NCBI RefSeq assembly: GCF_900100365.1
Contig: NZ_FNKU01000001.1
Coordinates: forward strand, 1,426,001-1,490,000
Reading direction: 5' to 3'
DNA: 64,000 nt
Source of the DNA: Pseudomonas cannabina
GTDB lineage: Bacteria; Pseudomonadota; Gammaproteobacteria; Pseudomonadales; Pseudomonadaceae
Shown here: in pieces, positions 53,109 to 62,203 of the stretch
Position numbering within the stretch: position 1 is the first letter of the stretch
Layout: the number at the start of each line of letters is the position of its first letter
Program-made: the position numbers and the translations under genes
The notes under the pieces: generated by a model
What the model was told of the DNA's origin: nothing
Databases searched by the model: none
What the model saw: the letters and a program-made list of their open reading frames with translations, nothing else

Positions 53109-53576
53109 CTATTCCAGCGGCAGTTCCGTGGTGCGCTTGACCGTGCTCATGGCGATATTGGAGTGGGCTTCATGCACGTGGGGCAGTTGCAACAGGTGGT
53201 CACGCAGAAAGCGTTCGTAGCTGGCGATATCCTGCGCCACTACCTTGAGCATGAAATCCATTCCGCCCGCCATGGTGTAACACTCCAGGACCTCGGGATG
53301 GCCGATGATTGCCTCTTCGAATTCGGCGAGATAGCGCCGTCCGTGCCCTGACAGCTTGACCTCGACAAACACCGTCATGCTCAGACCGAGCTTCTGCGTA
53401 CTCAGCAGGGCCACGGTGCGCTCGATCACGCCGTCTTCCTGAAGCCGGTGAATGCGCCTCCAGCACGGCGATTGCGACAGCTCGACCCGCTCGGCGATTT
53501 CCGCTGCGGAGAGGTTGGCATCGTGTTGCAGCAGGCGAAGAATCTTGCGATCGATGGGGCTCAATTTAGGCTGCAT
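53109..53576 (-). CDS. Lrp/AsnC-family transcriptional regulator
   Basis: A 155-residue Lrp-type regulator: HTH domain (LSPIDRKILRLLQHDANLSA, LSQSPCWRRIHRLQEDGVIE) and RAM ligand domain (VFVEVKLSGHGRRYLAEFEE, ECYTMAGGMDFMLKVVAQDI). It is divergent from the indolepyruvate ferredoxin oxidoreductase gene and is its probable amino-acid-responsive regulator. Confidence 0.93.
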   Translation of the reverse strand: MQPKLSPIDRKILRLLQHDANLSAAEIAERVELSQSPCWRRIHRLQEDGVIERTVALLSTQKLGLSMTVFVEVKLSGHGRRYLAEFEEAIIGHPEVLECYTMAGGMDFMLKVVAQDIASYERFLRDHLLQLPHVHEAHSNIAMSTVKRTTELPLE

Positions 53577-53762
53577 GAATTGACCTTGTTTTTTGTTATG
53601 GCCGAAAAAAGCATGCTCAATATCAGCAGATTCGCACGCATTTAGAAAGAAAAAGCCGCTTTGCTACAGGCAGTCTAGTGCCAAGGCTGCCGGGCTGGAC
53701 CGTCCCGGTAAGAAAGCCTGATGCCTATAACAACAAACAAGAACAAGAAGAGAGGTGCGCGC

Positions 53763-56700
53763 ATGTCCCTGGCTGATATTCGTCTGGATGATAAATACCG
53801 GCTTGCCACCGGCAACCTGTACCTGACCGGTACACAAGCCCTGACCCGTCTGCCGATGCTGCAAAAGCAGCGCGATGAGGCGCAGGGCCTGAACACCGCC
53901 GGGTTTATCTCCGGCTACCGTGGATCGCCGCTGGGTAATCTGGACAAAAGCCTGTGGGACGCCAAGGACTATCTGCAGCAGAACGCCATCCATTTTCAGC
54001 CCGGCATCAACGAAGAACTTGCCGCCACGGCGGTGTGGGGCAGTCAGCAGGTCAATCTGTTCCCGCACGGCAAATACGATGGCGTGTTTGCACTCTGGTA
54101 CGGCAAAGGGCCGGGCGTGGATCGCTGCGGAGACGTCTTCAAGCATGGCAATTCGGCGGGCGTCGCGGCCAATGGCGGCGTGCTGATCCTGGCGGGCGAT
54201 GACCATGGCTGTAAATCCTCGACCATCGCCCACCAGAGCGAACACGCCTTCATCGCCTCGATGATCCCGGTGCTCAACCCCAGCAACGTCCAGGAAATTC
54301 TCGATTACGGCATCATCGGCTGGGAACTGTCACGCTACAGCGGATGCTGGGTGGCGATGAAAACCATCGCCGAAAACGTTGATTTTTCCGCCGTGGTGGA
54401 GGTCGATCCGTTACGCGTCAAGACGCGTATTCCTGAAGACTTCGTGCTGCCCGAAGGCGGTCTGCACATTCGCTGGCCGGATCCGCCGCTGGCTCAGGAA
54501 GCGCGCCTCAACACCTACAAAATCTATGCGGCCAGGGCGTTCGCCAGGGCCAACCAGCTCAATAAGGTGGTGATCGATTCTGCGCAGCCGCGGCTCGGCA
54601 TTGCCACCACAGGCAAATCCTATCTTGATGTGCGTCAGGCACTTGAAGAGCTGGGGATCGATCAGGCGCTGTGTGACCAGGTCGGCATCCGCGTGCTCAA
54701 GGTCGGCATGAGCTGGCCCCTTGAACCGGTGTCGGTGCATGACTTTGCCGAGGGGCTGGAAGAGATTCTGGTGGTCGAAGAAAAACGCAGCGTCATCGAG
54801 GATCAGTTGACCGGCCAGCTTTACAACTGGCCGGTGGATCGCCGCCCGGTGGTGGTGGGTGAGTTCGATGAGCAGGGCCGTTCATTGCTGCCCAATCTCA
54901 GTGAGCTGACTCCGGCGATGATTGCCCGAGTGATTGCCAAACGTCTGGCGCCTTTCTACAGCAGCGCGCAGATCGACGCTCGGCTGCAATTTCTCAGCGA
55001 GAAGGAAAGAGCGCTTCAGGCCCCGCTGTTCAACACCCAGCGCACCCCGCATTTCTGTTCCGGCTGCCCGCACAATACGTCGACCCGTGTACCGGAAGGC
55101 AGCCGCGCCCTGGCCGGAATCGGCTGCCACTACATGACCATCTGGATGGATCGCGAAACCGATACCTTCACCCAGATGGGCGGCGAGGGCGTGACCTGGA
55201 TCGGCCAGGCACCGTTCACCGAAACGCCTCACGTCTTCCAGAACCTGGGCGATGGCACCTATTTCCATTCCGGGCACCTGGCGCTGCGTGCGGCGGTGGC
55301 CTCGAAGGTCAATATCACCTACAAGATTCTCTATAACGATGCGGTGGCCATGACCGGTGGCCAGCCGATTGACGGCGTTCTACGCGTCGATCAGTTGAGT
55401 CGCCAGGTGTTCAACGAAGGCGTGCAACGCATTGCGCTGGTCTCCGACGAACCCGAAAAATACCCGGACCGTGCGAGTTTTGCGCCGATTACCAGCTTTC
55501 ATCACCGTCGCGATCTGGACAGCGTGCAGCGCGAGTTGCGTGAGTTCAAAGGGGTTTCGGTCATTATCTACGACCAGACCTGCGCGACCGAAAAGCGCCG
55601 CCGTCGCAAACGCGGCACGATGCCTGATCTCGAAAAACGCGCGTTGATCAACCCGGCCGTGTGCGAAGGCTGCGGCGATTGCAGGGTTAAATCCGGTTGC
55701 CTGTCTGTACTGCCCAAGGAGACCGCGCAGGGTCGCAAGCGGGAAATCGATCAGAACGCGTGCAACAAGGATTTCAGCTGCGTCGAAGGTTTCTGCCCGA
55801 GTTTTGTCACCGTGCATGGCGGCACATTGCGCAAGCCAGCGCTGCCCAAACAGGCCGAGGCGTTCGCTCGCCTGCCAGAGCCCGTGCTGCCGTCGCTGGA
55901 GCGGCCGTTCAATATTCTGCTGCCCGGCGTCGGCGGGACGGGCGTGACCACTGTCGGTGCAATGCTCGGTTATGCCGCCAATCTGGAAGGCAAGGGGTGC
56001 AGCGTGCTTGATCAGGCCGGGCTGGCGCAGAAATTCGGGCCGGTGGTGAGCCATATTCGTATCGCTGCGCGCCAGCAGGATTTATTTGCCGTGCGCATTG
56101 CGGCTGGTGAAGCGCACCTGCTGCTGGGCTGCGATCTGTTGGTGGCAGCCGGCCCCGACGCGATTGCCAAGCTCGACAGCAGGTTTTCCCACGCCGTGGT
56201 CAACAGTCAGCAGACCCCGACGGCTGAGTTCACCCGTAATCCTGATGCCGTGTTCCCGGCCGAAGCGATGAAGCAGACCATCATCGACGCCGTGGGGGCA
56301 GAGAAGACCCATTTTGTCGAAGCCACCTCACTGGCGACCCGTTTGATGGGCGACAGTATTGCCAGCAACCTGTTCATGCTCGGTTACGCCTTCCAGTCGG
56401 GGCTGATCCCGCTGACCTCGGCCGCCATCGAAAAAGCCATCGAGCTTAACGGCGTGGCCGTCACGCTCAATCAGCAGGCGTTTCTCTGGGGGCGCCGCAC
56501 TGCACATGATCCCGCTGCGGTCGAAGCGTTCGTCAATCCGCAGCAGCAGGTCAGCGAGCCGCAACCCTTGAGTCTGGAGCAGCGCATTCACGATAACGTC
56601 AGCACCTTGCAGCAGTATCAGAACAGCGCGTATGCCGAGCGTTATCTGCGGCTGGTGCAACGCGTGCGCGACGCGGAGTCGCGAGTATTTCCCGGTCAGC

Positions 56701-57245
56701 GACTGACGCTGACCGAAGCGGTCGCGTTCAACTACTTCAAGCTGCTGGCTTACAAGGATGAGTACGAAGTCGCGCGGCTCTACAGCAACGGTGATTTCAC
56801 TCGGCAACTGGAGGCGCAATTCGAAGGCGACTACCGACTGGAGTTTCACCTGGCTCCGTCCTGGCTGGCCAAGCGCGACCCACATAACGGCCAGCCGCGC
56901 AAACGCAGCTTCGGGCCGTGGATGCTGCGTGCGTTCGATGTTCTGGCAAAATTCAAATTCCTGCGTGGCACGGCGCTTGATCCGTTTGGCCGCAGCCTGG
57001 AGCGCAGGCAGGAGAGGGAATTGATCGACCGCTACGTCAGCGATATCGAACTAATCCTGCAACATCTTCAGGCACAAAACCTCCACACAGCCCTGAGCCT
57101 GGCGCGTCTGCCTGAAAAGATCCGTGGTTACGGCCACATCAAGGAAAACGCCATGAAAGCCGCTGCCTTGCAGGCTGACATCCTGCGCAAAAGCCTGGAG
57201 ACCGGCGAAGTGATAGCGCCGAAGCTGTATGAGGTGGCTGCTTGA
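53763..57245 (+). CDS. Indolepyruvate ferredoxin oxidoreductase (fused alpha-beta, IorAB type)
   Basis: A single chain of 1160 residues that joins the TPP-dependent alpha part and the gamma/beta part of a 2-oxoacid:ferredoxin oxidoreductase. Visible are TAGFISGYRGSPLGNLDKSL in the N-domain, the Cys motif HFCSGCPHNTST (about residue 430), the TPP segment AGIGCHYMTIWMDR and GGEGVTWIGQ, a cysteine cluster NPAVCEGCGDCRVKSGCLSV (about 630), and the gamma domain LLPGVGGTGVTTVGAMLGYA. It decarboxylates aryl or branched 2-oxo acids from amino-acid transamination. ATG at 53763 has AGAGG upstream; an earlier ATG at 53721 is possible. Confidence 0.93.
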   Translation: MSLADIRLDDKYRLATGNLYLTGTQALTRLPMLQKQRDEAQGLNTAGFISGYRGSPLGNLDKSLWDAKDYLQQNAIHFQPGINEELAATAVWGSQQVNLFPHGKYDGVFALWYGKGPGVDRCGDVFKHGNSAGVAANGGVLILAGDDHGCKSSTIAHQSEHAFIASMIPVLNPSNVQEILDYGIIGWELSRYSGCWVAMKTIAENVDFSAVVEVDPLRVKTRIPEDFVLPEGGLHIRWPDPPLAQEARLNTYKIYAARAFARANQLNKVVIDSAQPRLGIATTGKSYLDVRQALEELGIDQALCDQVGIRVLKVGMSWPLEPVSVHDFAEGLEEILVVEEKRSVIEDQLTGQLYNWPVDRRPVVVGEFDEQGRSLLPNLSELTPAMIARVIAKRLAPFYSSAQIDARLQFLSEKERALQAPLFNTQRTPHFCSGCPHNTSTRVPEGSRALAGIGCHYMTIWMDRETDTFTQMGGEGVTWIGQAPFTETPHVFQNLGDGTYFHSGHLALRAAVASKVNITYKILYNDAVAMTGGQPIDGVLRVDQLSRQVFNEGVQRIALVSDEPEKYPDRASFAPITSFHHRRDLDSVQRELREFKGVSVIIYDQTCATEKRRRRKRGTMPDLEKRALINPAVCEGCGDCRVKSGCLSVLPKETAQGRKREIDQNACNKDFSCVEGFCPSFVTVHGGTLRKPALPKQAEAFARLPEPVLPSLERPFNILLPGVGGTGVTTVGAMLGYAANLEGKGCSVLDQAGLAQKFGPVVSHIRIAARQQDLFAVRIAAGEAHLLLGCDLLVAAGPDAIAKLDSRFSHAVVNSQQTPTAEFTRNPDAVFPAEAMKQTIIDAVGAEKTHFVEATSLATRLMGDSIASNLFMLGYAFQSGLIPLTSAAIEKAIELNGVAVTLNQQAFLWGRRTAHDPAAVEAFVNPQQQVSEPQPLSLEQRIHDNVSTLQQYQNSAYAERYLRLVQRVRDAESRVFPGQRLTLTEAVAFNYFKLLAYKDEYEVARLYSNGDFTRQLEAQFEGDYRLEFHLAPSWLAKRDPHNGQPRKRSFGPWMLRAFDVLAKFKFLRGTALDPFGRSLERRQERELIDRYVSDIELILQHLQAQNLHTALSLARLPEKIRGYGHIKENAMKAAALQADILRKSLETGEVIAPKLYEVAA

Positions 57246-57323
57246 TGCGGTGAGTGAGTTGAATGTTCACTGTCGTGCTAACGCGTCGGTATTCATGTCG
57301 TGACGCTCCGCCTCACATAGCGG

Positions 57324-57970
57324 TTCTGCGATGTCAGTCGGATATGTTCACGACTCAAGGCACCTTTTCGCCCCTTGGCGAGTGACTTTGAAGGATCAAA
57401 GTAACCAATGGTGCTGAGCACCTGTGGGAGCGGACTTGTCCGCGAAGAGGCCGGTACAGTCCCGAAAAACAGCGCATTGCCTCTCGTTCCCACGCTCTGC
57501 CATAAAGCAGTTCTGCGACGTCAGTGATGGTTGTTTACGACTCAAGGCACCTTTTCGCCCCTCGGCGAGTGACTTTGAAGGATCAAAGTAACCAATGGTA
57601 CTGAGCACCTGTGGGAGCGGACTTGTCCGCGAAGAGGCCGGTACAGTCCCGAAACCAGCGCATTGCCTCTCGTTCCCACGCTCTGCCATAAAGCAGTTCT
57701 GCGAGGTCAGTGATGGTTGTTTACGACTCAAGGCACCTTCTCGCCCCTCGGCGAGTGACTTTGAAGGATCAAAGTAACCAATGGTGCTGAGCACCTGTGG
57801 GAGCGGACTTGTCCGCGAAGAGGCCGGTACAGTCCCGAAAAACAGCGCATTGCCTCTCGTTCCCACGCTCTGCCATAAAGCAGTTCTGCGACGTCAGTGA
57901 TGGTTGTTTACGACTCAAGGCACCTTTTCACCCCTCGGCGAGTTACTTTGATGGGGCCAAAGTAACCAAA
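57324..57970. repeat. Three tandem ~187-bp repeats plus a partial fourth, each with a REP hairpin
   Basis: Units at 57324-57510, 57511-57696 and 57697-57883 are almost identical, and a fourth begins at 57884 and breaks off at about 57970. Each contains TTCTGCGAYGTCAGT, ACTCAAGGCACCTT and GAGTGACTTTGAAGGATCAA, and the Pseudomonas REP-like CTGTGGGAGCGGACTTGTCC with the hairpin GCGGAC-TT-GTCCGC at 57421, 57608 and 57794. The block lies between convergent genes. No protein-coding content is credible, although a repeat-encoded open frame crosses it. Confidence 0.88.
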
Positions 57971-58265
57971 CCCCTTGGCTCCGTTTCCGGCCCGACTTCG
58001 TCGGGTTCCTTCGTCCTGACACTGATCCGGGGCCCGCCGCAACGGGCCATCCATGGCCCGAATGCGGCTAACTCGGCATCCACGCCGAGTTTCTCCCGGA
58101 TCAGCGTCAGGACTCAGCCGTCACTTACGTCGCAATCTGCGTCGTCAGTGCCAGCGCGATAAAAACGCGCTTTCTTTTATGTGCAGTGACTGAGGGGAAG
58201 GCATGACACGATCGGACGCAGTGCGTCCAGAAATGCATCGCCACACGGAGCGTAGCGACGATAAT
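57940..58265. repeat. Reverse-oriented copy of the 32-33 kb intergenic repeat
   Basis: The segment from GGCTCCGTTTCCGGCCCGAC through GATCAGCGTCAGGACTCAGC to the GCGATAAAAACGCGC and GGAGCGTAGCGACG parts is the reverse complement of the long repeat at 32236-33003, with a variable loop (the CGGCATCCACGCCG dyad). It follows directly on the 187-bp tandem array and ends before cobM. No gene is seen. Confidence 0.75.
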
Positions 58266-58282
58266 CATGCGCGTGGAGGCGC

Positions 58283-59035
58283 TTACTGAATTGGTCTGAA
58301 CAGGTGTGCATGCCCGGCCCGATACAGCGAGGACTCACTGAACGTGTCGGCGGCCAGCACGCGGCCGACGAGGATCAGTGCGGTGCGTCGGAAACCTTTG
58401 GCCTGCACTTTTTCCCCGATATCTTCCAGCGTACCGATGACCCAGTCCTGATCCGGCCAGCTGGCACGATGCACCACCGCAATCGGGCAGTCGGCGCCGT
58501 AATGCGGGGTCAACTCCTCGACAATTCTGTGCAGGTTATTCACGCCCAGATGAATCGCCATGGTCGCCTTATGGCTGGCCAGACTAGCCAGCTCCTCACC
58601 ACTCGGCATCGACGTCTTGCCGGCATAGCGGGTCAGAATCACGCTCTGGGAAACGTCCGGCAGCGTCAGTTCAACGCCCAGTAACGCAGCACAGGCGGCA
58701 GTCGCCGTCACTCCCGGAATGATTTCGTAAGGTATGTTCAGTTCACGCAAATGACGAATCTGCTCGCCGATGGCACCATACAGGCTCGGGTCGCCTGAAT
58801 GTACCCGAGCGACGTCCTGACCCTGCGCATCTGCCGCCTTGATCAAGTCAATGATCTGCTCCAGATGCAGTTCGGCACTGTTGGTCACCTGGATCGCCTG
58901 ATTGCCTTCCAGCACGGCCAGTGGCACCAGTGAGCCGGCATAAATGATCACCGGACAGCTGCGGATCAGACGCTGGCCCTTGACGGTGATCAATTCGGGA
59001 TCGCCGGGGCCTGCGCCGATGAAATAGACGGTCAA
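58283..59035 (-). CDS. cobM: Precorrin-4 C11-methyltransferase CobM
   Basis: A 250-residue SAM-dependent tetrapyrrole methylase. Motifs are TVYFIGAGPGDPELITVKGQ, VIIYAGSLVPLAVLE, ARVHSGDPSLYGAIGEQ and IPYEIIPGVTATAACAALLG. It methylates C-11 of precorrin-4 in the aerobic cobalamin pathway. No ATG fits; the start is TTG at 59035, 6 nt after GGAGAA, giving the normal N-terminus. It is the last gene of a cbtB-cbtA-cobE-cobM run. Confidence 0.9.
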   Translation of the reverse strand: MTVYFIGAGPGDPELITVKGQRLIRSCPVIIYAGSLVPLAVLEGNQAIQVTNSAELHLEQIIDLIKAADAQGQDVARVHSGDPSLYGAIGEQIRHLRELNIPYEIIPGVTATAACAALLGVELTLPDVSQSVILTRYAGKTSMPSGEELASLASHKATMAIHLGVNNLHRIVEELTPHYGADCPIAVVHRASWPDQDWVIGTLEDIGEKVQAKGFRRTALILVGRVLAADTFSESSLYRAGHAHLFRPIQ

Positions 59036-59070
59036 AGAATTCTCCGGAAATGAATGCGCGAGGGCTGCAA

Positions 59071-59523
59071 TTATCCGCCTGTAACCGGGCAGGTTGCCAA
59101 GGCAAATGTCACCTGCGCGCTTTTTTGCCGTTCGATCACCAGTCGCGCCGTGCCATCGCCCAATTGCGCGGCCAGTGCCAGTGCCGAACCTTCGGCAACA
59201 CCATGACAACCCGTCGTCTGAAAGACCTGAGCGGAGCGGTGCGTCAGATGCAGCTCCCACGCCACCAGTTGCGCTGCGTTGAAAAACACCAGCGGTACTG
59301 ACAGTTGCGCGGCCAGTTCGATGAGGCCCGGCTCCTGATCCTTCAAGTCGATCGATGCCAGCGCGCTGATGCTGTCGATCTCCAGATCAATCGCGTGAAG
59401 ATTGTTCTCGATCAACTCGCGTAAGGTCGCCGCCGAACAGCCGCGCCGACAGCCCAGCCCGACCACCAGCGGCGCGCCGGGTTGAACGGCCGGTGGATCA
59501 GGCCTGATGCTGGTCGGCATCAT
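59071..59523 (-). CDS. cobE: Cobalamin biosynthesis protein CobE
   Basis: A 150-residue protein like CobE, the stand-alone equivalent of the CbiG C-terminal domain: LVVGLGCRRGCSAATLRELI, SALASIDLKDQEPGLIELAA and CHGVAEGSALALA. It binds pathway intermediates around precorrin-5 hydrolysis. It overlaps the end of cbtA by 26 bp and precedes cobM by 35 bp, consistent with one transcript under the cobalamin riboswitch. Confidence 0.88.
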   Translation of the reverse strand: MMPTSIRPDPPAVQPGAPLVVGLGCRRGCSAATLRELIENNLHAIDLEIDSISALASIDLKDQEPGLIELAAQLSVPLVFFNAAQLVAWELHLTHRSAQVFQTTGCHGVAEGSALALAAQLGDGTARLVIERQKSAQVTFALATCPVTGG

Positions 59524-60235
59524 GTGCGTGTGCAGTGTTCAACTGAGCATCGCCTCTGCGGAACAGCCAGGCGCTGATCAGGCCCATCGCAACCCAGAAC
59601 AGTGCGTTGGTCAGCAGCGAAGCGACCATGAACTGCGATTCCAGCGACTCAGGTGCAAGGCTTTCATGAACCAGCGGTTGCGGCGCGCCAATCACGTGTG
59701 GCACGACCATAATCGCCAGCCCCAGTGCTTTCAGCAGGCGGTTCTGACCAAACACCAGCAAGGCCAGCCCGACCGCTGTAGATGCGGCAGTGCCGATCCA
59801 CCATGCCTGACGCTGACTCAACTCCGCAGCAGCGGTACCCGGCAGTTCTGGCGGCAGACCCAGGGTCGGTGCCAGCACGAACACGGCAAAACCGGCCAGT
59901 CCCCACCACGCGCCCTGCGCAGTGCGGTCCGGTGAGCGCAGGGTGTAAAGCCCGGCCAGCATCAGCGCAAAACCGACGGCGACCACCAGATTGCCACCGG
60001 TGGTGGACAGCACGCGCTGCCAGCCGTCTTCGGGCTCCCAAGCCGCTTCGTCATGCGCATGGCTGTGTTCAGCCACGGCACCCTCGGCATGCTCGTGCAA
60101 CTGTTCGGCTGAAGCATTTTCATAGGTTTCAGCCTGCTGGATCAGCGGGACGACCCACAGGCTTTGCAGCAGTGTCAGCAGCAGGGCTGCAAGCAGGCCG
60201 GTGAAACCGGCTGTCTGGGCGATTCGCTTGAACAT
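59498..60235 (-). CDS. cbtA: Cobalt transporter subunit CbtA
   Basis: A 245-residue membrane protein with five or six helices (TGFTGLLAALLLTLLQSLWV and others) and His-rich periplasmic loops (HEHAEGAVAEHSHAHDEA near residue 50, HAHDADQHQA at the end). Together with CbtB it forms a B12-regulated cobalt uptake system. ATG at 60235 lies 10 bp after cbtB. Confidence 0.9.
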   Translation of the reverse strand: MFKRIAQTAGFTGLLAALLLTLLQSLWVVPLIQQAETYENASAEQLHEHAEGAVAEHSHAHDEAAWEPEDGWQRVLSTTGGNLVVAVGFALMLAGLYTLRSPDRTAQGAWWGLAGFAVFVLAPTLGLPPELPGTAAAELSQRQAWWIGTAASTAVGLALLVFGQNRLLKALGLAIMVVPHVIGAPQPLVHESLAPESLESQFMVASLLTNALFWVAMGLISAWLFRRGDAQLNTAHAHDADQHQA

Positions 60236-60245
60236 TGTATTGTCC

Positions 60246-60431
60246 TCAATGGCAAGGGAATGCGGCGCTGTGACGGGTGTCGTGTGCCGCATTGTGCACG
60301 GCGGCAATGTGCGAGAACCCGGCGAAATAGACCAGACACGCACCCAGCACGGCGGCGCTGATCGCGGCGGTCAGTCGTTGGGTCTGGGTGGCGCTGGTGA
60401 CGGCCGTCTGGCTGCTGCTGATGGTGGACAT
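60246..60431 (-). CDS. cbtB: Cobalt transporter subunit CbtB
   Basis: A 61-residue single-span protein (AAISAAVLGACLVYFAGFSH) ending in a His-containing tail (HNAAHDTRHSAAFPCH), the CbtB signature for cobalt binding. GAGGGAA precedes the ATG. It is the first gene after the minus-strand cobalamin riboswitch. Confidence 0.92.
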   Translation of the reverse strand: MSTISSSQTAVTSATQTQRLTAAISAAVLGACLVYFAGFSHIAAVHNAAHDTRHSAAFPCH

Positions 60432-60539
60432 GGCGTTCCCTCTTGAGTAGTGGCAAGTGGGCCATGCGCACGCGAACCCACTGACGAACGTCAGAGGTTT
60501 CGACTGCGCCCGCCCACCGCGGGTGTGTCATTGAAAAAA

Positions 60540-60733
60540 TATCGGGCCGGTCTCCGGGCTCGCGAGGGGCTTGAACAGTGGTGTGTTCAGGCCTGCAAGG
60601 TCACCTTCCCATGCCGTGGCACAGTGGATCAGACCTTCTCTCGCTTACCGTTGCGGGGGCAGCACCGGACTTGCTCAAAGCTTGAGCGCACCGGTTTCCC
60701 GTTTCACCCCGTGAGGGGCACCCGAAATCAGGC
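60540..60733 (-). promoter_or_regulatory. Cobalamin riboswitch upstream of cbtB
   Basis: On the minus strand the aptamer core is clear: ACGGGAAACCGGTG, then TCCGGTGCTGCCCCCGCAAC followed by GGTAAGCG, and the closing GAGCCCGGAGACCGGCCCG. B12 binding should switch off the cobalt transporter and downstream cob genes. It ends about 100 bp before cbtB. Confidence 0.92.
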
Positions 60734-60805
60734 GCACAGGAGAGCATGGGCGACTGGGCATCGTCAATCTGAACGATTGACCTGTCTGCGGTCACTGCGT
60801 AGCCT

Positions 60806-61015
60806 TGCCGGCTCGAGGTTCTCCATTCGTAAAACGTTACATATGGAGCTAAGACGGGAATGCGGTACATGCCGCAGCTGCCCCCGCAACTGTAAACGGT
60901 CATGTTCATTGCACAGCCACTGCTGCGGCGGGAAGGCGCGATGAATGTGTGTCGGCGAGGTGTTCAACGCCCGCCACACGCTGCCGTGAGCCAGGAGACC
61001 TGCCTCGAACCGGGC
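60806..61015 (+). promoter_or_regulatory. Cobalamin riboswitch upstream of cobW
   Basis: On the plus strand: a P1 strand CCGGCTCGAGG pairing with CCTCGAACCGG, the core ACGGGAATGCGGT, CTGCCCCCGCAACTGTAAAC and the B12-box-like GAGCCAGGAGACCTGCC at 60988-61004. It controls cobW-cobN. It is head-to-head with the other riboswitch, the two aptamers being about 70 bp apart. Confidence 0.93.
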
Positions 61016-61135
61016 TGACTGAAAAGCCTGCGAATTCCCACTACAACCGGGCGGGGTGATCCGGTGGCGATCCGAACCCTGTGCCTGCACGCGGTTCCCG
61101 TCCTGTTTGCCCGCCGCATTGCCAAAGGGCACCTG

Positions 61136-62200
61136 ATGAAAACACTGGCCAAGCTTCCCGTTACCATCGTCACCGGCTTTCTCGGCTCGGGCAAGACCAC
61201 GCTGCTGCGGCACATGCTCGACAACGCCGAAGGGCGGCGCATCGCGGTGATCGTCAACGAATTCGGCGAGTTGGGCATCGACGGTGAAATCCTCAAGCAA
61301 TGCACCATCGGCTGCACCGAAGAAGAAGCCAGCGGCCGCGTGTACGAACTGGCCAACGGCTGCCTGTGCTGCACCGTACAGGAAGAGTTCTTTCCGGTGA
61401 TGCGTGAACTGGTCGCCCGTCGTGGCGATCTGGACCACATCCTGATCGAAACCTCGGGGCTGGCCCTGCCCAAGCCGCTGGTGCAAGCCTTCCAGTGGCC
61501 GGAAATCCGCAACGCCTGCACCGTCGACGCCGTCATCACCGTGGTCGACAGCCCGGCCGTATTGGCCGGTACTTTCGCTGCGTTCCCGGATCAGGTCGAT
61601 GCACAGCGCAAACTGGACCCTAATCTGGACCATGAATCGCCGCTGCACGAGCTGTTTGCCGATCAACTGGCCAGCGCCGATCTGGTGATCCTCAACAAAG
61701 CCGACATGATCGACGCTGAGGGGCTGGCCGCAGTGCGTGCCGAAGTGGCCGAAGAGTTGCCGCCAGCCGTCAAAGTGGTCGAAGCCAGCAGCGGCCGCTT
61801 GCCGATCAGCGTCCTGCTGGGCGTTGGTGCCGAATCCGAGCTGCACATCGACGCCCGCAAGACTCATCACGATCATCATGAAGGCGACGATGCTGATGAC
61901 CATGATCACGACGCGTTCGATTCGATTTCCCTGACACTGCCTCAGGCCGATGAAAAAGTGCTGCTCGATGCGCTGAATCAATTAGTCGTGCAACACGGCA
62001 TTCTGCGCGTGAAAGGCTTTGCTGCGATTCCGGGCAAACCGATGCGCCTGCTGATTCAAGGCGTGGGCACGCGTTTCGACAAGCATTTTGACCGCGCCTG
62101 GCGTGCCGATGAAGTGCGTGCCACGCATCTGGTGCTGATTGGCCAGGAGTTGGACGCCGTGGCACTGCAAACTCAGCTCAACGCTGCGATTGCCGGCTGA
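61136..62200 (+). CDS. cobW: CobW, GTP-dependent cobalt-handling protein
   Basis: A 354-residue G3E-family GTPase: Walker A GFLGSGKTT (14-22), metal site GCLCC (75-79), NKAD-type motif LNKADMIDAEG, a metal-rich loop HHDHHEGDDADDHDHD near residue 245 and the C-terminal CobW domain. It probably delivers Co(II) to the cobaltochelatase encoded immediately downstream. ATG at 61136 gives the conserved start; the longer open frame extends into the riboswitch leader and is rejected. Confidence 0.93.
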   Translation: MKTLAKLPVTIVTGFLGSGKTTLLRHMLDNAEGRRIAVIVNEFGELGIDGEILKQCTIGCTEEEASGRVYELANGCLCCTVQEEFFPVMRELVARRGDLDHILIETSGLALPKPLVQAFQWPEIRNACTVDAVITVVDSPAVLAGTFAAFPDQVDAQRKLDPNLDHESPLHELFADQLASADLVILNKADMIDAEGLAAVRAEVAEELPPAVKVVEASSGRLPISVLLGVGAESELHIDARKTHHDHHEGDDADDHDHDAFDSISLTLPQADEKVLLDALNQLVVQHGILRVKGFAAIPGKPMRLLIQGVGTRFDKHFDRAWRADEVRATHLVLIGQELDAVALQTQLNAAIAG

Positions 62201-62203
62201 CCC

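Noticed and set aside
57396..57866. 156-codon frame through the tandem repeats
   Set aside because: Repetitive translation produced by the repeat itself; no independent coding evidence.
57324..57970. Regular repeats considered as a CRISPR array
   Set aside because: Units are about 187 bp and identical throughout, with no short-repeat/variable-spacer structure and no cas genes.
60601..60909. Open frames crossing the cbtB-cobW spacer
   Set aside because: The DNA is explained by two cobalamin riboswitches on opposite strands.
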